64,000 nt of DNA from Bacteriovorax sp. Seq25_V (GTDB lineage Bacteria > Bdellovibrionota > Bacteriovoracia > Bacteriovoracales > Bacteriovoracaceae). The stretch covers positions 124,001 through 188,000 of the forward strand of contig NZ_AUNI01000009.1 of NCBI RefSeq assembly GCF_000447795.1. Direction: 5' to 3'. The notes beneath the pieces were generated by a model, which did no database searches, had not been told where the DNA came from, and worked only from the letters and a program-made list of their open reading frames with translations. Positions 8,554-18,155 of the stretch are shown here, piece after piece (position 1 is the stretch's first letter; every line of letters starts with the position of its first letter). Both the position numbers and the translations under genes were made by a program.

Positions 8554-9653
8554 TATTTAACCTCGAATACAAGGAAATGAGTTCTCTGGTATTTTGAAAA
8601 ATTATTATCACTAACAAAAATTAGAGTCTTGTTTCCATTTGGAAGAGTTGGTCCAAAACACATTCCCTCAATATTATCAAGGAATTGATATTCAGAGTTA
8701 AGGTCCTTAATATAGTTGTCCAGATCAGCGACAATTTGTTTCTTAAGATGGGAAAGCTTCGCACCTTTCAAGCTTTTGATCGTTGAAACATCAGTTACTT
8801 TCTCGTCAATAGTTACTTTAAAGAGAAGGATTTTAGTTTTATCTACAATTGGGTAGTATGTTCTTTCAGCGACAAGTAGAGTATTGTCATCAAGCGAAAG
8901 AATGGCTGGAACTCCCGACTGAGCGCCTGTTGAAGTCATGATGGATTCTAGACTTTCAATTGGCCCTAGGGAGTATGCATATTCAGACATTGGCACAAAT
9001 GTTGTGCCTGTTGATTTATATTTGGAAATCCTAATCGTTGAGGGAGCTTTAAGAGTAGCTACTTCACTATCTTGAACTAATGCATCTTCAGTTGAAAAGA
9101 ACATATATTCACCAGAAGGTGAAATTGAAATAGGTTCAAAAGCAAGATTGTCTCTCACTCCACGAGTGAAGTAACCATTGTCTCGAAGAGGAGTAAACTT
9201 TTCATCGATCATGAGATCGTTGATATATTTTCCCTCAGATGAGAAAGTAATAATACGTGGTGGATAAATTGTCTTTCCACGAAGACTACCTTCGCTGGTA
9301 ATAAGAAGGTTTCCATTTTTTAAAATTTCAATATCTTCAAAATCAATAGTATTTTTCTTATAGTCGGCTTCTTTACTGTTTTTTAAGTAAACCATATGAG
9401 ATGGAGTGATATTTACTTTTCCATCTTTAATCTCTGTTTTGAATTTATAAAATCTTGCTGCTGCAAGTTTTGACCTGTCGTCACTGACGGCAAGAAGCTC
9501 ATTGGTTTTTTCATTAAATCGAACCCCTGATAACCCACCAAAGGCCTTACCGTCCACAGAGAAGTCTTGAGAGTAGAGGATGTGGTTATTAAGTTTTAAA
9601 TCAAGAGCTAAAATTGATTGCGTACATAAGAATAGGATCAATAGAAATTTCAT
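8553..9653 (-). CDS. Exported esterase-like phytase-family protein
   Basis: A signal peptide (MKFLLILFLCTQSILA) precedes a beta-propeller-like domain of the PF13449 type. GGLSGVRF, TNELLAVSDDR, TIDFEDIEILKNGNLLITSEGS, NLAFEPISISPSG, VAERTY and FVSDNNF are the strand motifs of this family. Substrate is unknown; relatives are annotated as periplasmic esterase or phytase-like. The start at 9653 is chosen because it gives the signal peptide and avoids the pckA terminator at 9660-9691. It overlaps hemJ by one base. Confidence 0.75.
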   Translation of the reverse strand: MKFLLILFLCTQSILALDLKLNNHILYSQDFSVDGKAFGGLSGVRFNEKTNELLAVSDDRSKLAAARFYKFKTEIKDGKVNITPSHMVYLKNSKEADYKKNTIDFEDIEILKNGNLLITSEGSLRGKTIYPPRIITFSSEGKYINDLMIDEKFTPLRDNGYFTRGVRDNLAFEPISISPSGEYMFFSTEDALVQDSEVATLKAPSTIRISKYKSTGTTFVPMSEYAYSLGPIESLESIMTSTGAQSGVPAILSLDDNTLLVAERTYYPIVDKTKILLFKVTIDEKVTDVSTIKSLKGAKLSHLKKQIVADLDNYIKDLNSEYQFLDNIEGMCFGPTLPNGNKTLIFVSDNNFSKYQRTHFLVFEVK

Positions 9654-9659
9654 AATTTT

Positions 9660-9691
9660 CTCAAAAAAGAAAGGCCGCATGACTGCGGCCA
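9660..9691 (-). terminator. Intrinsic terminator of pckA
   Basis: A 6-bp GGCCGC/GCGGCC stem with a six-base loop (9673-9690) is followed on the minus strand by TTTCTTTTTT. It starts a few bases after the pckA stop and ends just before the phytase-like gene, which therefore needs its own promoter or read-through. Confidence 0.85.
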
Positions 9692-9695
9692 AGTA

Positions 9696-11279
9696 TTAAT
9701 TTTTAAATGTCGGAGCACCTTTGATATTTTCTGTGTAGAAATCACCAAACTTTTCCATTTGCTTATGGAATGATGCTGCAAGATTTTGAGCTTTCGTTAC
9801 ATAATCATTTTGATTTGCCCATGACATTTGTGGATTAAGAATATCAGCTGGAACATCTTTTAGTTCACATGGAATTTGAAGTCCAAAAATTGGATCCATT
9901 TCTGTTGGGGTATTTGTAACTTCGTTCGCTTGGATTCCTCGAATAATTTTTCTTGTGATCTTTAATGGGAATCTTTGACCAACGCCATATGACCCACCAG
10001 TCCAACCAGTGTTGATTAACCAGACGTTAAATCCTAGTTTGTCGATATACTCACCAAGAAGTTTTGCGTACTCAGATGGATGTCTTAACATAAATGGTGC
10101 TCCAAAGCATGGAGAGAAAGTAGCACTTGGCTCTTTTACACCAACTTCTGTTCCTGCAAGTTTCGCAGTGTACCCAAGAACAAAATAGAACATTGCTTGT
10201 TCTTTAGTTAGTTTAGCTACAGGAGGAAGAACACCAAAAGCATCTGCAGAAAGGAAGAAAACATGTTTCGGAGTATTTCCACGAGATGATTTTTCAAGTT
10301 CTTCGATGAAAGAAAGTGGGTAACTTGATCTTCCATTCTCAGCGAGAGTCATATCGTCAAAATCCACGATACGGGTATTTTCGTCCATCACAACGTTCTC
10401 TAAAAGAGCACCAAACTTATTTGAAGCTCTATAGATTTCAGGTTCAGTTTCAGCAGACAGTTTATATGTCTTAGCATAACAACCACCTTCAAAATTAAAA
10501 GTTCCCGCTTCGCTTAGTCCGTGCTCATCATCACCAATTAGGAATGTTCCTTCGTCTGTTGAAAGTGTGGTCTTACCAGTCCCTGAAAGACCAAAGAAGA
10601 TTGATACTTCACCATTTTCGAGACGACTTGCACCTGAGTGCATTGGGAGAATATTTTTTTCTGGAAGTCTATAGTTCATGGCCGCGAACATACTCTTCTT
10701 AATTTCACCCGCGTAAAGTGTTCCACAGATAATTGTTGTGTTTGTCTCAAGGCAAGTTACAACCGCTACATCGTCACGAAGATTGAACTCTTTCGGATCA
10801 AGCTTTAGTTCTGGCGCGTGAAGAATTGTGTAGTCAGTATTATTAAAATCTCTCATCTTCTCTCTAAAAAGATGAGTAGAGAAAAGCGCATGATTAGGGT
10901 GAGTCGTAACAAGACGAGCTCCGATATTATGAACTTCGTCAGCACCAACTGATCTCTCCGTTACGAATAGATCTTTTGAGTCATTTAAGAAATTTAAGAC
11001 ATGTGACTTAAGTTTTGCGAAAGTTTCTGGAGTCATCGGGTGTAGATTATTTTCCCACCACACAGTATTTTCAGTTGCAGCTGATTTAACGATATATCTA
11101 TCGTTAGCCGCGCGCCCAGTATATTTTCCTGTCTTAACAACAAGAGCACCATCCTTAGTTAACTTTCCGATCCCTCTCGCTACAGCTTGTTCAACTAGTT
11201 CTGCACGAGATAGGTTAAAGTAAATATTATTCGGACTTCTGTCGAGGTTAATACCTAGGGATTGATAAAAAGATGTCAT
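9696..11279 (-). CDS. pckA: Phosphoenolpyruvate carboxykinase (ATP)
   Basis: It converts oxaloacetate and ATP to phosphoenolpyruvate, the first step of gluconeogenesis. The 527-residue protein has the ATP-type kinase loop GLSGTGKTTLS, the metal/substrate motif FEGGCYAKTYKL, the N-terminal TGKYTGRAANDRY, and the C-terminal NTGWTGGSYGVGQR. All are intact. It is transcribed away from alaS and has a good terminator. With the malic enzyme at 37.5-39.8 kb it would let the cell grow on amino acids and other C4 acids. Confidence 0.96.
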   Translation of the reverse strand: MTSFYQSLGINLDRSPNNIYFNLSRAELVEQAVARGIGKLTKDGALVVKTGKYTGRAANDRYIVKSAATENTVWWENNLHPMTPETFAKLKSHVLNFLNDSKDLFVTERSVGADEVHNIGARLVTTHPNHALFSTHLFREKMRDFNNTDYTILHAPELKLDPKEFNLRDDVAVVTCLETNTTIICGTLYAGEIKKSMFAAMNYRLPEKNILPMHSGASRLENGEVSIFFGLSGTGKTTLSTDEGTFLIGDDEHGLSEAGTFNFEGGCYAKTYKLSAETEPEIYRASNKFGALLENVVMDENTRIVDFDDMTLAENGRSSYPLSFIEELEKSSRGNTPKHVFFLSADAFGVLPPVAKLTKEQAMFYFVLGYTAKLAGTEVGVKEPSATFSPCFGAPFMLRHPSEYAKLLGEYIDKLGFNVWLINTGWTGGSYGVGQRFPLKITRKIIRGIQANEVTNTPTEMDPIFGLQIPCELKDVPADILNPQMSWANQNDYVTKAQNLAASFHKQMEKFGDFYTENIKGAPTFKN

Positions 11280-11473
11280 GATTTCTCCAATTCGTATTTG
11301 ATACTGTTAGTCATTTTTTGTTGTGACTCAATTTAACTATATTTAATGCCATTTGATAACTGCTTTTTTGAGGCATTTTTACAAAAATAGTGTGAGAATA
11401 TATCGATGTTTGGAGCCGCATTGAAACGGTTGAAACTTTAATAGAATTTGATATATAAGTAATAGAAAAAATG

Positions 11474-11479
11474 TATAAT
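11474..11479 (+). promoter_or_regulatory. Probable -10 box of alaS
   Basis: A perfect TATAAT lies 35 bases before the alaS ATG. The TTGATA upstream is about 20 bases away, so the -35 is uncertain. Confidence 0.4.
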
Positions 11480-11513
11480 TTTGCGCTCTGCGCACTTGGA
11501 GAGAAGGCCACAG

Positions 11514-14117
11514 ATGAAGAAGCTTAGTTCTACGGAAATTAGAGAAAAATTTCTTGAATACTTTGAGAAAAATGATCACTTAAAAATTAAACCAGCATCA
11601 ATTGTTCCAGAGAACGATCCTACGCTTCTTTTTATTAACTCTGGTATGGCACCTCTCAAAAATTACTTTCTTGGAAGAGAAGTTCCTCCAAGTCCAAGAC
11701 TTGCTAACTTCCAACCATGTATTCGTACAAAAGATATCGATGATGTTGGAGACAGGCACCACCTCACAATTTTTGAAATGATGGGGTCATGGTCAATCGG
11801 TGACTACTACAAAGAAAGAGCATGTGAACTTGCTTATAATCTTCTTGTTAAGGAATTAGGTTTTCCAGCTGAGAGATTATACTTCACTGTTTATGGTGGA
11901 AACGAAGCTATTGGTATTAAGCCAGACTTTGAATCTGTAGAAGCTTGGAAGAAATGTGGAGTTCCTGAGGACCATATCGTTATGCTTGGTGATGATAACT
12001 TTTGGGGACCAGCAGGGGACACTGGTCCATGTGGTCCATGTACAGAGGTCTTCTTTGATTGTGGTCCAGAGTATGGTCCAGAATATAAACCAGGTGGGCA
12101 CTTTGATGATGTTAGTCGCTACATTGAAATTTGGAACGCTGGCGTTTTCATGGAGCTTAACAAAAATAAAGACGGAAGCTTTGATCCACTTCCACTAAAG
12201 TCTGTTGATACAGGTTCAGGTCTTGAAAGACTTGCCATGGTCATGGGTGGACATGACTCTGTTTATGATACAGATCTTTTAAAGCCACTTGTTGATCTTT
12301 CTAGAGAACTCATTAAAACTGATGATGTAGCAACTAATCGTATGCTTTCTGATCACATGAGAGCAACGGTAATGATCCTTGCTGAAGGTGTAATGCCAAG
12401 TAATGAAGGTCAGGGATATATTCCAAGAAGACTAATTAGAAAATGTGTTGCTGCTTGTATTTCTCGTGGTGTTTCTCATCCAGACTTTACTAAGCATGTT
12501 GATAAAACAATTGAGATTCTTGGAGATAATTACCCACAACTAAAATCTGCAAGAGAGGCGATTCTTTATAACCTTTCTCAAGAGGTTGATGAATTCGTTC
12601 CGACTGTTAGAAACGGTTTAGAGATGATTGCGTCTGAATTGCAAACAAATAAGAAATCAAATGAACTATTTCCAGGGAAAATTGCATTTGAACTTGTTAC
12701 AACTCATGGTCTACCTCTTGAAGTCATTAAAGCAGAACTAAAGAGTAAGAAAATTCCATTTGATGAGAAGGGATTTGAAGAGTGTTACGAAGAACATAGA
12801 AAAACTTCACGCGTAATTTCGAGAAAAGGTTCGACTTCTGAAGACCAAGCAAAAGTTGAAGAGGCATTTCTTTCAGAAGAAAATACAGAGTTTACTGGAT
12901 ACGATAAGACGAAAGATCTTTCGACTGTTGTAAAAACTTACTCTTCAGATGGACAGACAATTTACTTCTCAACTTTTAAAACACCATTTTACGGTGAGTC
13001 TGGTGGGCAGGCCGGAGATATTGGTTATGCGACAACATCAAACGGAAAAGTGGAAATTATTGATACAATCAAAATCAAGGGAACTCATGTTCATGTGGGA
13101 CATGTTATTGAAGGAAAACTTGAAGAAGGTGATCAAGTTGAATTAGTTGTTGATGAAAAAAATAGAAAAGCATCAATGAGAAATCACACAGCTACTCACT
13201 TACTACACTCAGCACTTCATAAAGTTATTGGAACGCATGCTATTCAAAAAGGTTCTTCTGTATCTGCTGATAGACTTCGTTTTGACTTTCAAAATCCTGG
13301 TGCTGTGACAAAAGATGAACTAGAAAAAGTAGAACTTCTTGTTAATTCTTGGATTATGTCAAATAACTCAAAGACAACTGATCTTTGTGGCTATGAAGAA
13401 GCAATAGAAAAAGGTGCAATGGCCCTTTTTGGTGAGAAATATGATTCAGAAGTTCGAGTTGTTTCTTTTGGCCCTGAATCTGTAGAGCTTTGTGGTGGTA
13501 CTCACGTTAATGCAACTGGTGATATTGGATTATTCCTTATCACAGCTGAAAGTTCAGTGGCTAAAGGTGTAAGACGTATTGAAGCCGTTACTGGTGAAAA
13601 GGCAATTCTTCTAATGCAGGAGAGGGCGAAGTTTTTAAGAGACGCTTCTGAGGAGTTAAAAGTAAAGCCAGAAGAAGTCGCTACAAAAATTAAAGAACTT
13701 AGAATTGAAATGAAAAATAAAATCAAAGAAGCAAAGGAAAATGCGGGAAGTGCTTCTTTGGAAAAAGAAATTAAACTTGAAGTATCTGGAGTTAAATTCT
13801 TCGCAGGTGTGACTAGTGGTGATCCAAATGATCTTAAGGCCATGGGTGATGACCTTATCAACCGTGGAGAGTATCAACTTATTTGTCTTACAGGAAAAGA
13901 CGATAAATCTGTTAAGGCATTTGTTTGGTCAAATGATTCTTTAAATAAGAAAGTTAAGGCCGGTGATGCACTTAAAAATATTCTCGAGGTAATCGGTGGA
14001 CGTGGTGGTGGAAAGCCGCAATTTGCTCAGGGTGGTTCACCTGAAGTTGCAAAATTACCAGACCTTGTGAAATACCTAGAATCTGACTTCCAAGCTTGGT
14101 TATCTACTAAAATTTAA
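11514..14117 (+). CDS. alaS: Alanyl-tRNA synthetase
   Basis: It charges tRNA-Ala in the cytosol. The 867 residues contain the aminoacylation core (FINSGMAPLKNYF, FEMMGSWSIGDYYK, DTGSGLERLAMV), the editing domain with its zinc-type ligands NHTATHLLHSALH and CGGTH, and the C-Ala domain ending in GGRGGGKPQFAQGG. The start is set at the ATG at 11514, which has GGAGAGAAGG upstream and begins MKKLSSTEIREKF; an in-frame TTG upstream lacks that support. A strong terminator follows. Confidence 0.97.
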   Translation: MKKLSSTEIREKFLEYFEKNDHLKIKPASIVPENDPTLLFINSGMAPLKNYFLGREVPPSPRLANFQPCIRTKDIDDVGDRHHLTIFEMMGSWSIGDYYKERACELAYNLLVKELGFPAERLYFTVYGGNEAIGIKPDFESVEAWKKCGVPEDHIVMLGDDNFWGPAGDTGPCGPCTEVFFDCGPEYGPEYKPGGHFDDVSRYIEIWNAGVFMELNKNKDGSFDPLPLKSVDTGSGLERLAMVMGGHDSVYDTDLLKPLVDLSRELIKTDDVATNRMLSDHMRATVMILAEGVMPSNEGQGYIPRRLIRKCVAACISRGVSHPDFTKHVDKTIEILGDNYPQLKSAREAILYNLSQEVDEFVPTVRNGLEMIASELQTNKKSNELFPGKIAFELVTTHGLPLEVIKAELKSKKIPFDEKGFEECYEEHRKTSRVISRKGSTSEDQAKVEEAFLSEENTEFTGYDKTKDLSTVVKTYSSDGQTIYFSTFKTPFYGESGGQAGDIGYATTSNGKVEIIDTIKIKGTHVHVGHVIEGKLEEGDQVELVVDEKNRKASMRNHTATHLLHSALHKVIGTHAIQKGSSVSADRLRFDFQNPGAVTKDELEKVELLVNSWIMSNNSKTTDLCGYEEAIEKGAMALFGEKYDSEVRVVSFGPESVELCGGTHVNATGDIGLFLITAESSVAKGVRRIEAVTGEKAILLMQERAKFLRDASEELKVKPEEVATKIKELRIEMKNKIKEAKENAGSASLEKEIKLEVSGVKFFAGVTSGDPNDLKAMGDDLINRGEYQLICLTGKDDKSVKAFVWSNDSLNKKVKAGDALKNILEVIGGRGGGKPQFAQGGSPEVAKLPDLVKYLESDFQAWLSTKI

Positions 14118-14123
14118 TCAATA

Positions 14124-14160
14124 TAGTCGCTATTTCATAATAAATAGCGACTACTTTTCT
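14124..14160 (+). terminator. Intrinsic terminator of alaS
   Basis: A perfect 12-bp stem (TAGTCGCTATTT / AAATAGCGACTA, 14124-14153) with a six-base loop is followed by CTTTTCTCTC. Confidence 0.8.
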
Positions 14161-14221
14161 CTCATTTTCATCTACTTATAGCCGATAAATTATTACTATT
14201 TACAAAAAATAAGGTGATTCT

Positions 14222-14326
14222 ATGCCCAAGCGAGTTCCACTCGTTAATGATTGGATAGAAAATTATACTAACTCAAAAATGGTGATCTTATCAAAGAATT
14301 ATTCATTAAGTTTCGGAGAATATTAA
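14222..14326 (+). CDS. Possible 34-residue leader peptide before sensor kinase
   Basis: An ATG at 14222 preceded by AAGGTGATT opens a 34-codon frame (MPKRVPLVNDWIENY and onward) whose TAA is immediately followed by the ATG of the kinase. The kinase's own ribosome site (GGAG) lies inside this frame, so translation of the small frame could control kinase translation. No homologue is recognised, and the frame is short enough to be chance. The exact abutment and the ribosome site are the only support. Confidence 0.4.
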   Translation: MPKRVPLVNDWIENYTNSKMVILSKNYSLSFGEY

Positions 14327-16582
14327 ATGAATAAAAATATTGAAAAACAGAAAACTGGATTTATTCAAAAGGTGAAATTCTTTCATTGGATTGTCTTAGT
14401 TCTTTCAGTTGCATTGACACTAGTTGTATGGAAAATTACAAAGAAGCAAACTTATGATAAGGAAAAAGTTCGCTTTGACAGAGAAGCTGATCAGGTCGTT
14501 AGTATTATTATTGAAAGAATGCAGAAATACGAAGAGGCGCTGTGGAGTGGGGTAGCCGCAATTCGAATGAATGGGGATAAAATATCGAGAAAGGAATGGG
14601 AAGTATTTAGTCGAAAATTCCAAATTGAAAAAAAGTATCCAGGTATTAATGGAATAGGTGTAATTTACAAAGTTTCAAAAAATAACCTGAAGAAGTTTAT
14701 TGATTATGAAAAGAGATTCTATCCAGACTTTAAGCCTTATCCAGATCATGAGAAAAATGATAAGTGGGTAATTACTTATATTGAGCCAGTGGAAGATAAT
14801 AGAAAAGCTGTCGGTCTTGATATGGCACACGAACAGAATCGTTATCAAGCGGCTTTAAGGGCCGAAGAGACGGGCCAGGCGCAGGTTACTGGACCCATTG
14901 TTCTAGTTCAAGATTCAAAAAAAACACCTGGATTTCTTTTCTATACGCCTTTTTATAAGAATGAAAATATTTCAACAGCTGAAGGTAGAAAGGAAAATTT
15001 GATTGGCCTTGTCTATGCTCCGTTTGTGATGCGAAAACTTATGGAAGGTGTTCTTGATGAGAAGCTACGCGCAGTTAGTTTGTCAATTAGTGATGGTGAT
15101 TCTGTTCTTTATAATGAGTTGAGTGAAACAAGAGATACACCAAGCTTTAAGAGCACAAAAAATATAAATATCTATGGTAGAGTTTGGAAAGTTAGTATCG
15201 AGACAAACAAGCTTTTTAATAAAAATACAAATAATACTCTGTCTAAATTAATATTAGTCGCAGGATTCTTGATTGATTTTCTCGTGTTCTTGCTATTTAT
15301 CTTCCTCTCTAATTCAAATACGCGCGCTATAGAATATGGTGAACGTATGGCAAAAGGATATCAAGAGAAAGTAAAAGATTTAGAAAGGTTGAATAATGAG
15401 CTAAAGAAAGAGAATTTTGAGCGTATTGAAGCAGAGAAAAAAGCTGAGTATGCAAACGTGGCGAAAAGTAATTTTCTTGCAAATATGAGTCACGAAATTA
15501 GAACCCCACTAAATGGAATTATAGGTATCTCTGATTTGGTCAGTGAAGAGAACATTCCAGAAAATGTTAGAGAAGATATCATACAAATTAGAGAGTCAAG
15601 CCTTAGCCTTTTGCATATTGTTAATGACATCTTAGATTTATCAAAATTGAATGCTGGAAAGCTTGATCTTGATTATGTGGTCTTTAATATTCGCGATTGT
15701 TTTACAAGTGCAGCTTCTCTTTTTAAGGCGAGTGTCCTATTAAATGAGATCTATCTCGATCTAGCAATAGATCAATCGGTACCTGAGTTTGTTGGAGGTG
15801 ATTCATTTCGTTTGAAGCAAATCCTTTTAAATTTAATTGGAAATGCTATCAAGTTCACTTCTGATGGGGGAGTTAAAATCTCATTAAAAGTCGTGAGCTT
15901 GATTAATGATACTTATCTTTTTGAATGCTCGGTTCTTGATACTGGTATTGGTATATCTGAAGACGCCATGGGGCAATTATTTAAATCATTTGAACAAGCG
16001 GATAGTGGTATTAGTCGGAATTTTGGAGGCACTGGATTAGGACTAAGTATATGTGCGAGTTTGGTTGAGCTCTTTAACGGAGAAATAAAGGTAGAAAGTA
16101 CGGAAGGTGTAGGATCAAACTTCTCTTTCACTTTCCAATTAAAACATGAGAGCCAAAAATTATTAGATCCAGAGGAAAGAGAACAATCAATTCAAAATTT
16201 TAGTGATATCAGTGTATTATTAGTTGAAGATAATAAAATTAATCAAGTTGTAGCAAAGAGATACCTTGAGAAAGCGGGGGTGAAAAATATTACTGTCGCT
16301 TTAGATGGACAGATTGCAGTTGATCTTGTTCGTGAGAAAAATTTTGATATTATTTTGATGGATATTCAAATGCCAGTGATGGATGGATTAACATCGACAA
16401 AGCTGATACGAGAGTTCAATAAAAAAGTTATTATTGTAGGGTTGTCTGCCAATGCCTTTGATGAGGATAGAGAAAAAGCCTTGTCTTATGGCATGAACGA
16501 TTACCTTGGAAAACCATTGAAGTATAAAAGCTTAGTCGAAGTGTTATCTAAGTGTATAGCGGTAGTTCAAACTCATAAGTAG
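14327..16582 (+). CDS. Hybrid sensor histidine kinase with CHASE domain and receiver
   Basis: The 751-residue inner-membrane sensor has a helix at about 19-37, a periplasmic CHASE-type domain at about 55-295, a second helix at 305-328, a coiled coil at 340-375, a HisKA domain with phospho-acceptor His389 in SHEIRTPLNG, an ATPase domain (NAIKFTSDG near 506-514, DTGIGIS, GGTGLGLSI), and a C-terminal receiver with acceptor Asp679 in ILMDIQMPVMDG. It looks like a phosphorelay kinase for a small ligand. No separate response regulator is adjacent. Its 3' end overlaps the convergent kinase gene by 35 bases. Confidence 0.9.
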   Translation: MNKNIEKQKTGFIQKVKFFHWIVLVLSVALTLVVWKITKKQTYDKEKVRFDREADQVVSIIIERMQKYEEALWSGVAAIRMNGDKISRKEWEVFSRKFQIEKKYPGINGIGVIYKVSKNNLKKFIDYEKRFYPDFKPYPDHEKNDKWVITYIEPVEDNRKAVGLDMAHEQNRYQAALRAEETGQAQVTGPIVLVQDSKKTPGFLFYTPFYKNENISTAEGRKENLIGLVYAPFVMRKLMEGVLDEKLRAVSLSISDGDSVLYNELSETRDTPSFKSTKNINIYGRVWKVSIETNKLFNKNTNNTLSKLILVAGFLIDFLVFLLFIFLSNSNTRAIEYGERMAKGYQEKVKDLERLNNELKKENFERIEAEKKAEYANVAKSNFLANMSHEIRTPLNGIIGISDLVSEENIPENVREDIIQIRESSLSLLHIVNDILDLSKLNAGKLDLDYVVFNIRDCFTSAASLFKASVLLNEIYLDLAIDQSVPEFVGGDSFRLKQILLNLIGNAIKFTSDGGVKISLKVVSLINDTYLFECSVLDTGIGISEDAMGQLFKSFEQADSGISRNFGGTGLGLSICASLVELFNGEIKVESTEGVGSNFSFTFQLKHESQKLLDPEEREQSIQNFSDISVLLVEDNKINQVVAKRYLEKAGVKNITVALDGQIAVDLVREKNFDIILMDIQMPVMDGLTSTKLIREFNKKVIIVGLSANAFDEDREKALSYGMNDYLGKPLKYKSLVEVLSKCIAVVQTHK

Positions 16583-18014
16583 AGCCTTCTCCTTTGGTAC
16601 TTTTAATTCGAAGCTCACTGTTGTGTTGTTCAAGGATTCGTTTACAACTTGCTAAGCTAAGTCCTACTCCTTCGACTTTTGGGAATAGGCTAATTTGAGT
16701 GAAAGGTTTCATTAATGCATTAAGCTCGTTTTCCTCAAAACCTTCCCCGTTATCAATGTATTTAATACGACACTTATTTTCTTGAAGCTCATGAGTTATG
16801 AGAAGTTTTAAAGGCGTATTGCTTTTTTTAAATTTCATTGAATTTTTAAAAAGATTAATGAATAAAGTGTTTAGCAGAGCTTCATTGCCTTGAAGCATTG
16901 GGATTTTATTTCTTATTACTTCACAGTTACTCTGAGCAAATTCCTCAGAAAGAATTTCTTCAGTCGAGTTGATAATATTATTGATGTCAACTTCATGAAA
17001 ATCAAATTGTTTATGGGTAAGTATAGCGTAATTGAGAAGGTCATCAACGTTGTTGATCATTTTGTTAATAAGCGTATATACTTTTTGTCCATACAATTCT
17101 ATTTCATTAAACTTTCTATCTTTAATATCCTGATTAATAATTTCGACAAATGAGCAAACCTTCTTTAGCGGAGATTTAATGTCATGTGTTGCTACATAAG
17201 CAAAGTTTTCGAGTTCCTTATTTGATTTTTCAAGATTTGTAAAAGTTTCCTTAATTGCTACTTCCATTGTCTTCATCTTAGCTTCTAGTTCCTCAAGTTC
17301 ATCATTGGTACTTGATTGGTTTGTTGTTTGATTTTCTGTTTTAAAATTGAAATGACTAATCCGTTTAGATTGATTAATAACTTTGGATATAGAGCGTGAG
17401 AGTTCAAAAGAAATTTTACTTATTAATAAGTAGCTTAAAGTAATTATTACGAAATAGCAGATAAATATAAATCTTAAGAGGCTTTGAAAATTAGAGTCGA
17501 TTTGATTTATTTCTTTTGATCTTAATTCGATAAAGTATTTTTCAAGATTTTTAAGAGCTTGTATTGCTTGAGTGTCATCTACTCTAACCGTTTTATCTAT
17601 TTCTATAATTGATTTATTTTCATTTCTTAGTTTCGTGATGACCTGTAACTGAGAGTGGTAGAGTGCGATTGTATTTTTTAGTGTATCGAGTGTATTCTTT
17701 TCTGCTAATGATAATGGACGAAGCTGCAAGTACTCTTCGATTTTCTTCAATGCTTCAGATAGGGTAATGTCTGCTGTTCTTAGGTATTCACTATTACCCC
17801 TGAGCACATAATTCTTAAATGCATGAATTCCTCTTCCGTAACCAAGAAGTGAATGAATTGTAGAAAGTTTACCTTGTCTTTCCGTAACATTATTCAAAAA
17901 TATTTTTATGCTATCATTTGATTTTTTGAGATAGTAAAAACTTGTCGCTTCTGCAATGAAGAGTAGTATGATTGGTAATAAACCTATAATTAAGAGTTTC
18001 TTTGTTATTTTCAT
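16548..18014 (-). CDS. Membrane sensor histidine kinase
   Basis: The 488-residue protein has helices at about 7-26 and 181-199 enclosing a mostly helical periplasmic sensor, a linker of HAMP size, a HisKA domain with His277 in ATHDIKSPLKK, and an ATPase domain (NLFKNSMKFKKS, YIDNGEGF, GVGLSLASCKRI). The HDIKSP form and loose ATPase motifs resemble phytochrome-type or CHASE3-linked kinases. There is no receiver and no partner regulator nearby. It converges on the hybrid kinase with a 35-base overlap, so antisense effects are possible. Confidence 0.85.
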   Translation of the reverse strand: MKITKKLLIIGLLPIILLFIAEATSFYYLKKSNDSIKIFLNNVTERQGKLSTIHSLLGYGRGIHAFKNYVLRGNSEYLRTADITLSEALKKIEEYLQLRPLSLAEKNTLDTLKNTIALYHSQLQVITKLRNENKSIIEIDKTVRVDDTQAIQALKNLEKYFIELRSKEINQIDSNFQSLLRFIFICYFVIITLSYLLISKISFELSRSISKVINQSKRISHFNFKTENQTTNQSSTNDELEELEAKMKTMEVAIKETFTNLEKSNKELENFAYVATHDIKSPLKKVCSFVEIINQDIKDRKFNEIELYGQKVYTLINKMINNVDDLLNYAILTHKQFDFHEVDINNIINSTEEILSEEFAQSNCEVIRNKIPMLQGNEALLNTLFINLFKNSMKFKKSNTPLKLLITHELQENKCRIKYIDNGEGFEENELNALMKPFTQISLFPKVEGVGLSLASCKRILEQHNSELRIKSTKGEGSTYEFELPLYT

Positions 18015-18155
18015 AATAATGAAGTATATGCAAAGTTACTCTGTCAGTGAAGGTAAGTTATTGTAAATATTATGATCTAGGTTTGAACCTATATCTAGGT
18101 AATTGTGAACGGATTCTTAATTTTTTATATAGTTTACTAAAGATAACTTTAAGAT

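Noticed and set aside
18090-18120. Palindrome TAGGTTTGAACCTA near 18090
   Set aside because: Short, unmatched elsewhere in the window and not tied to a recognisable promoter.
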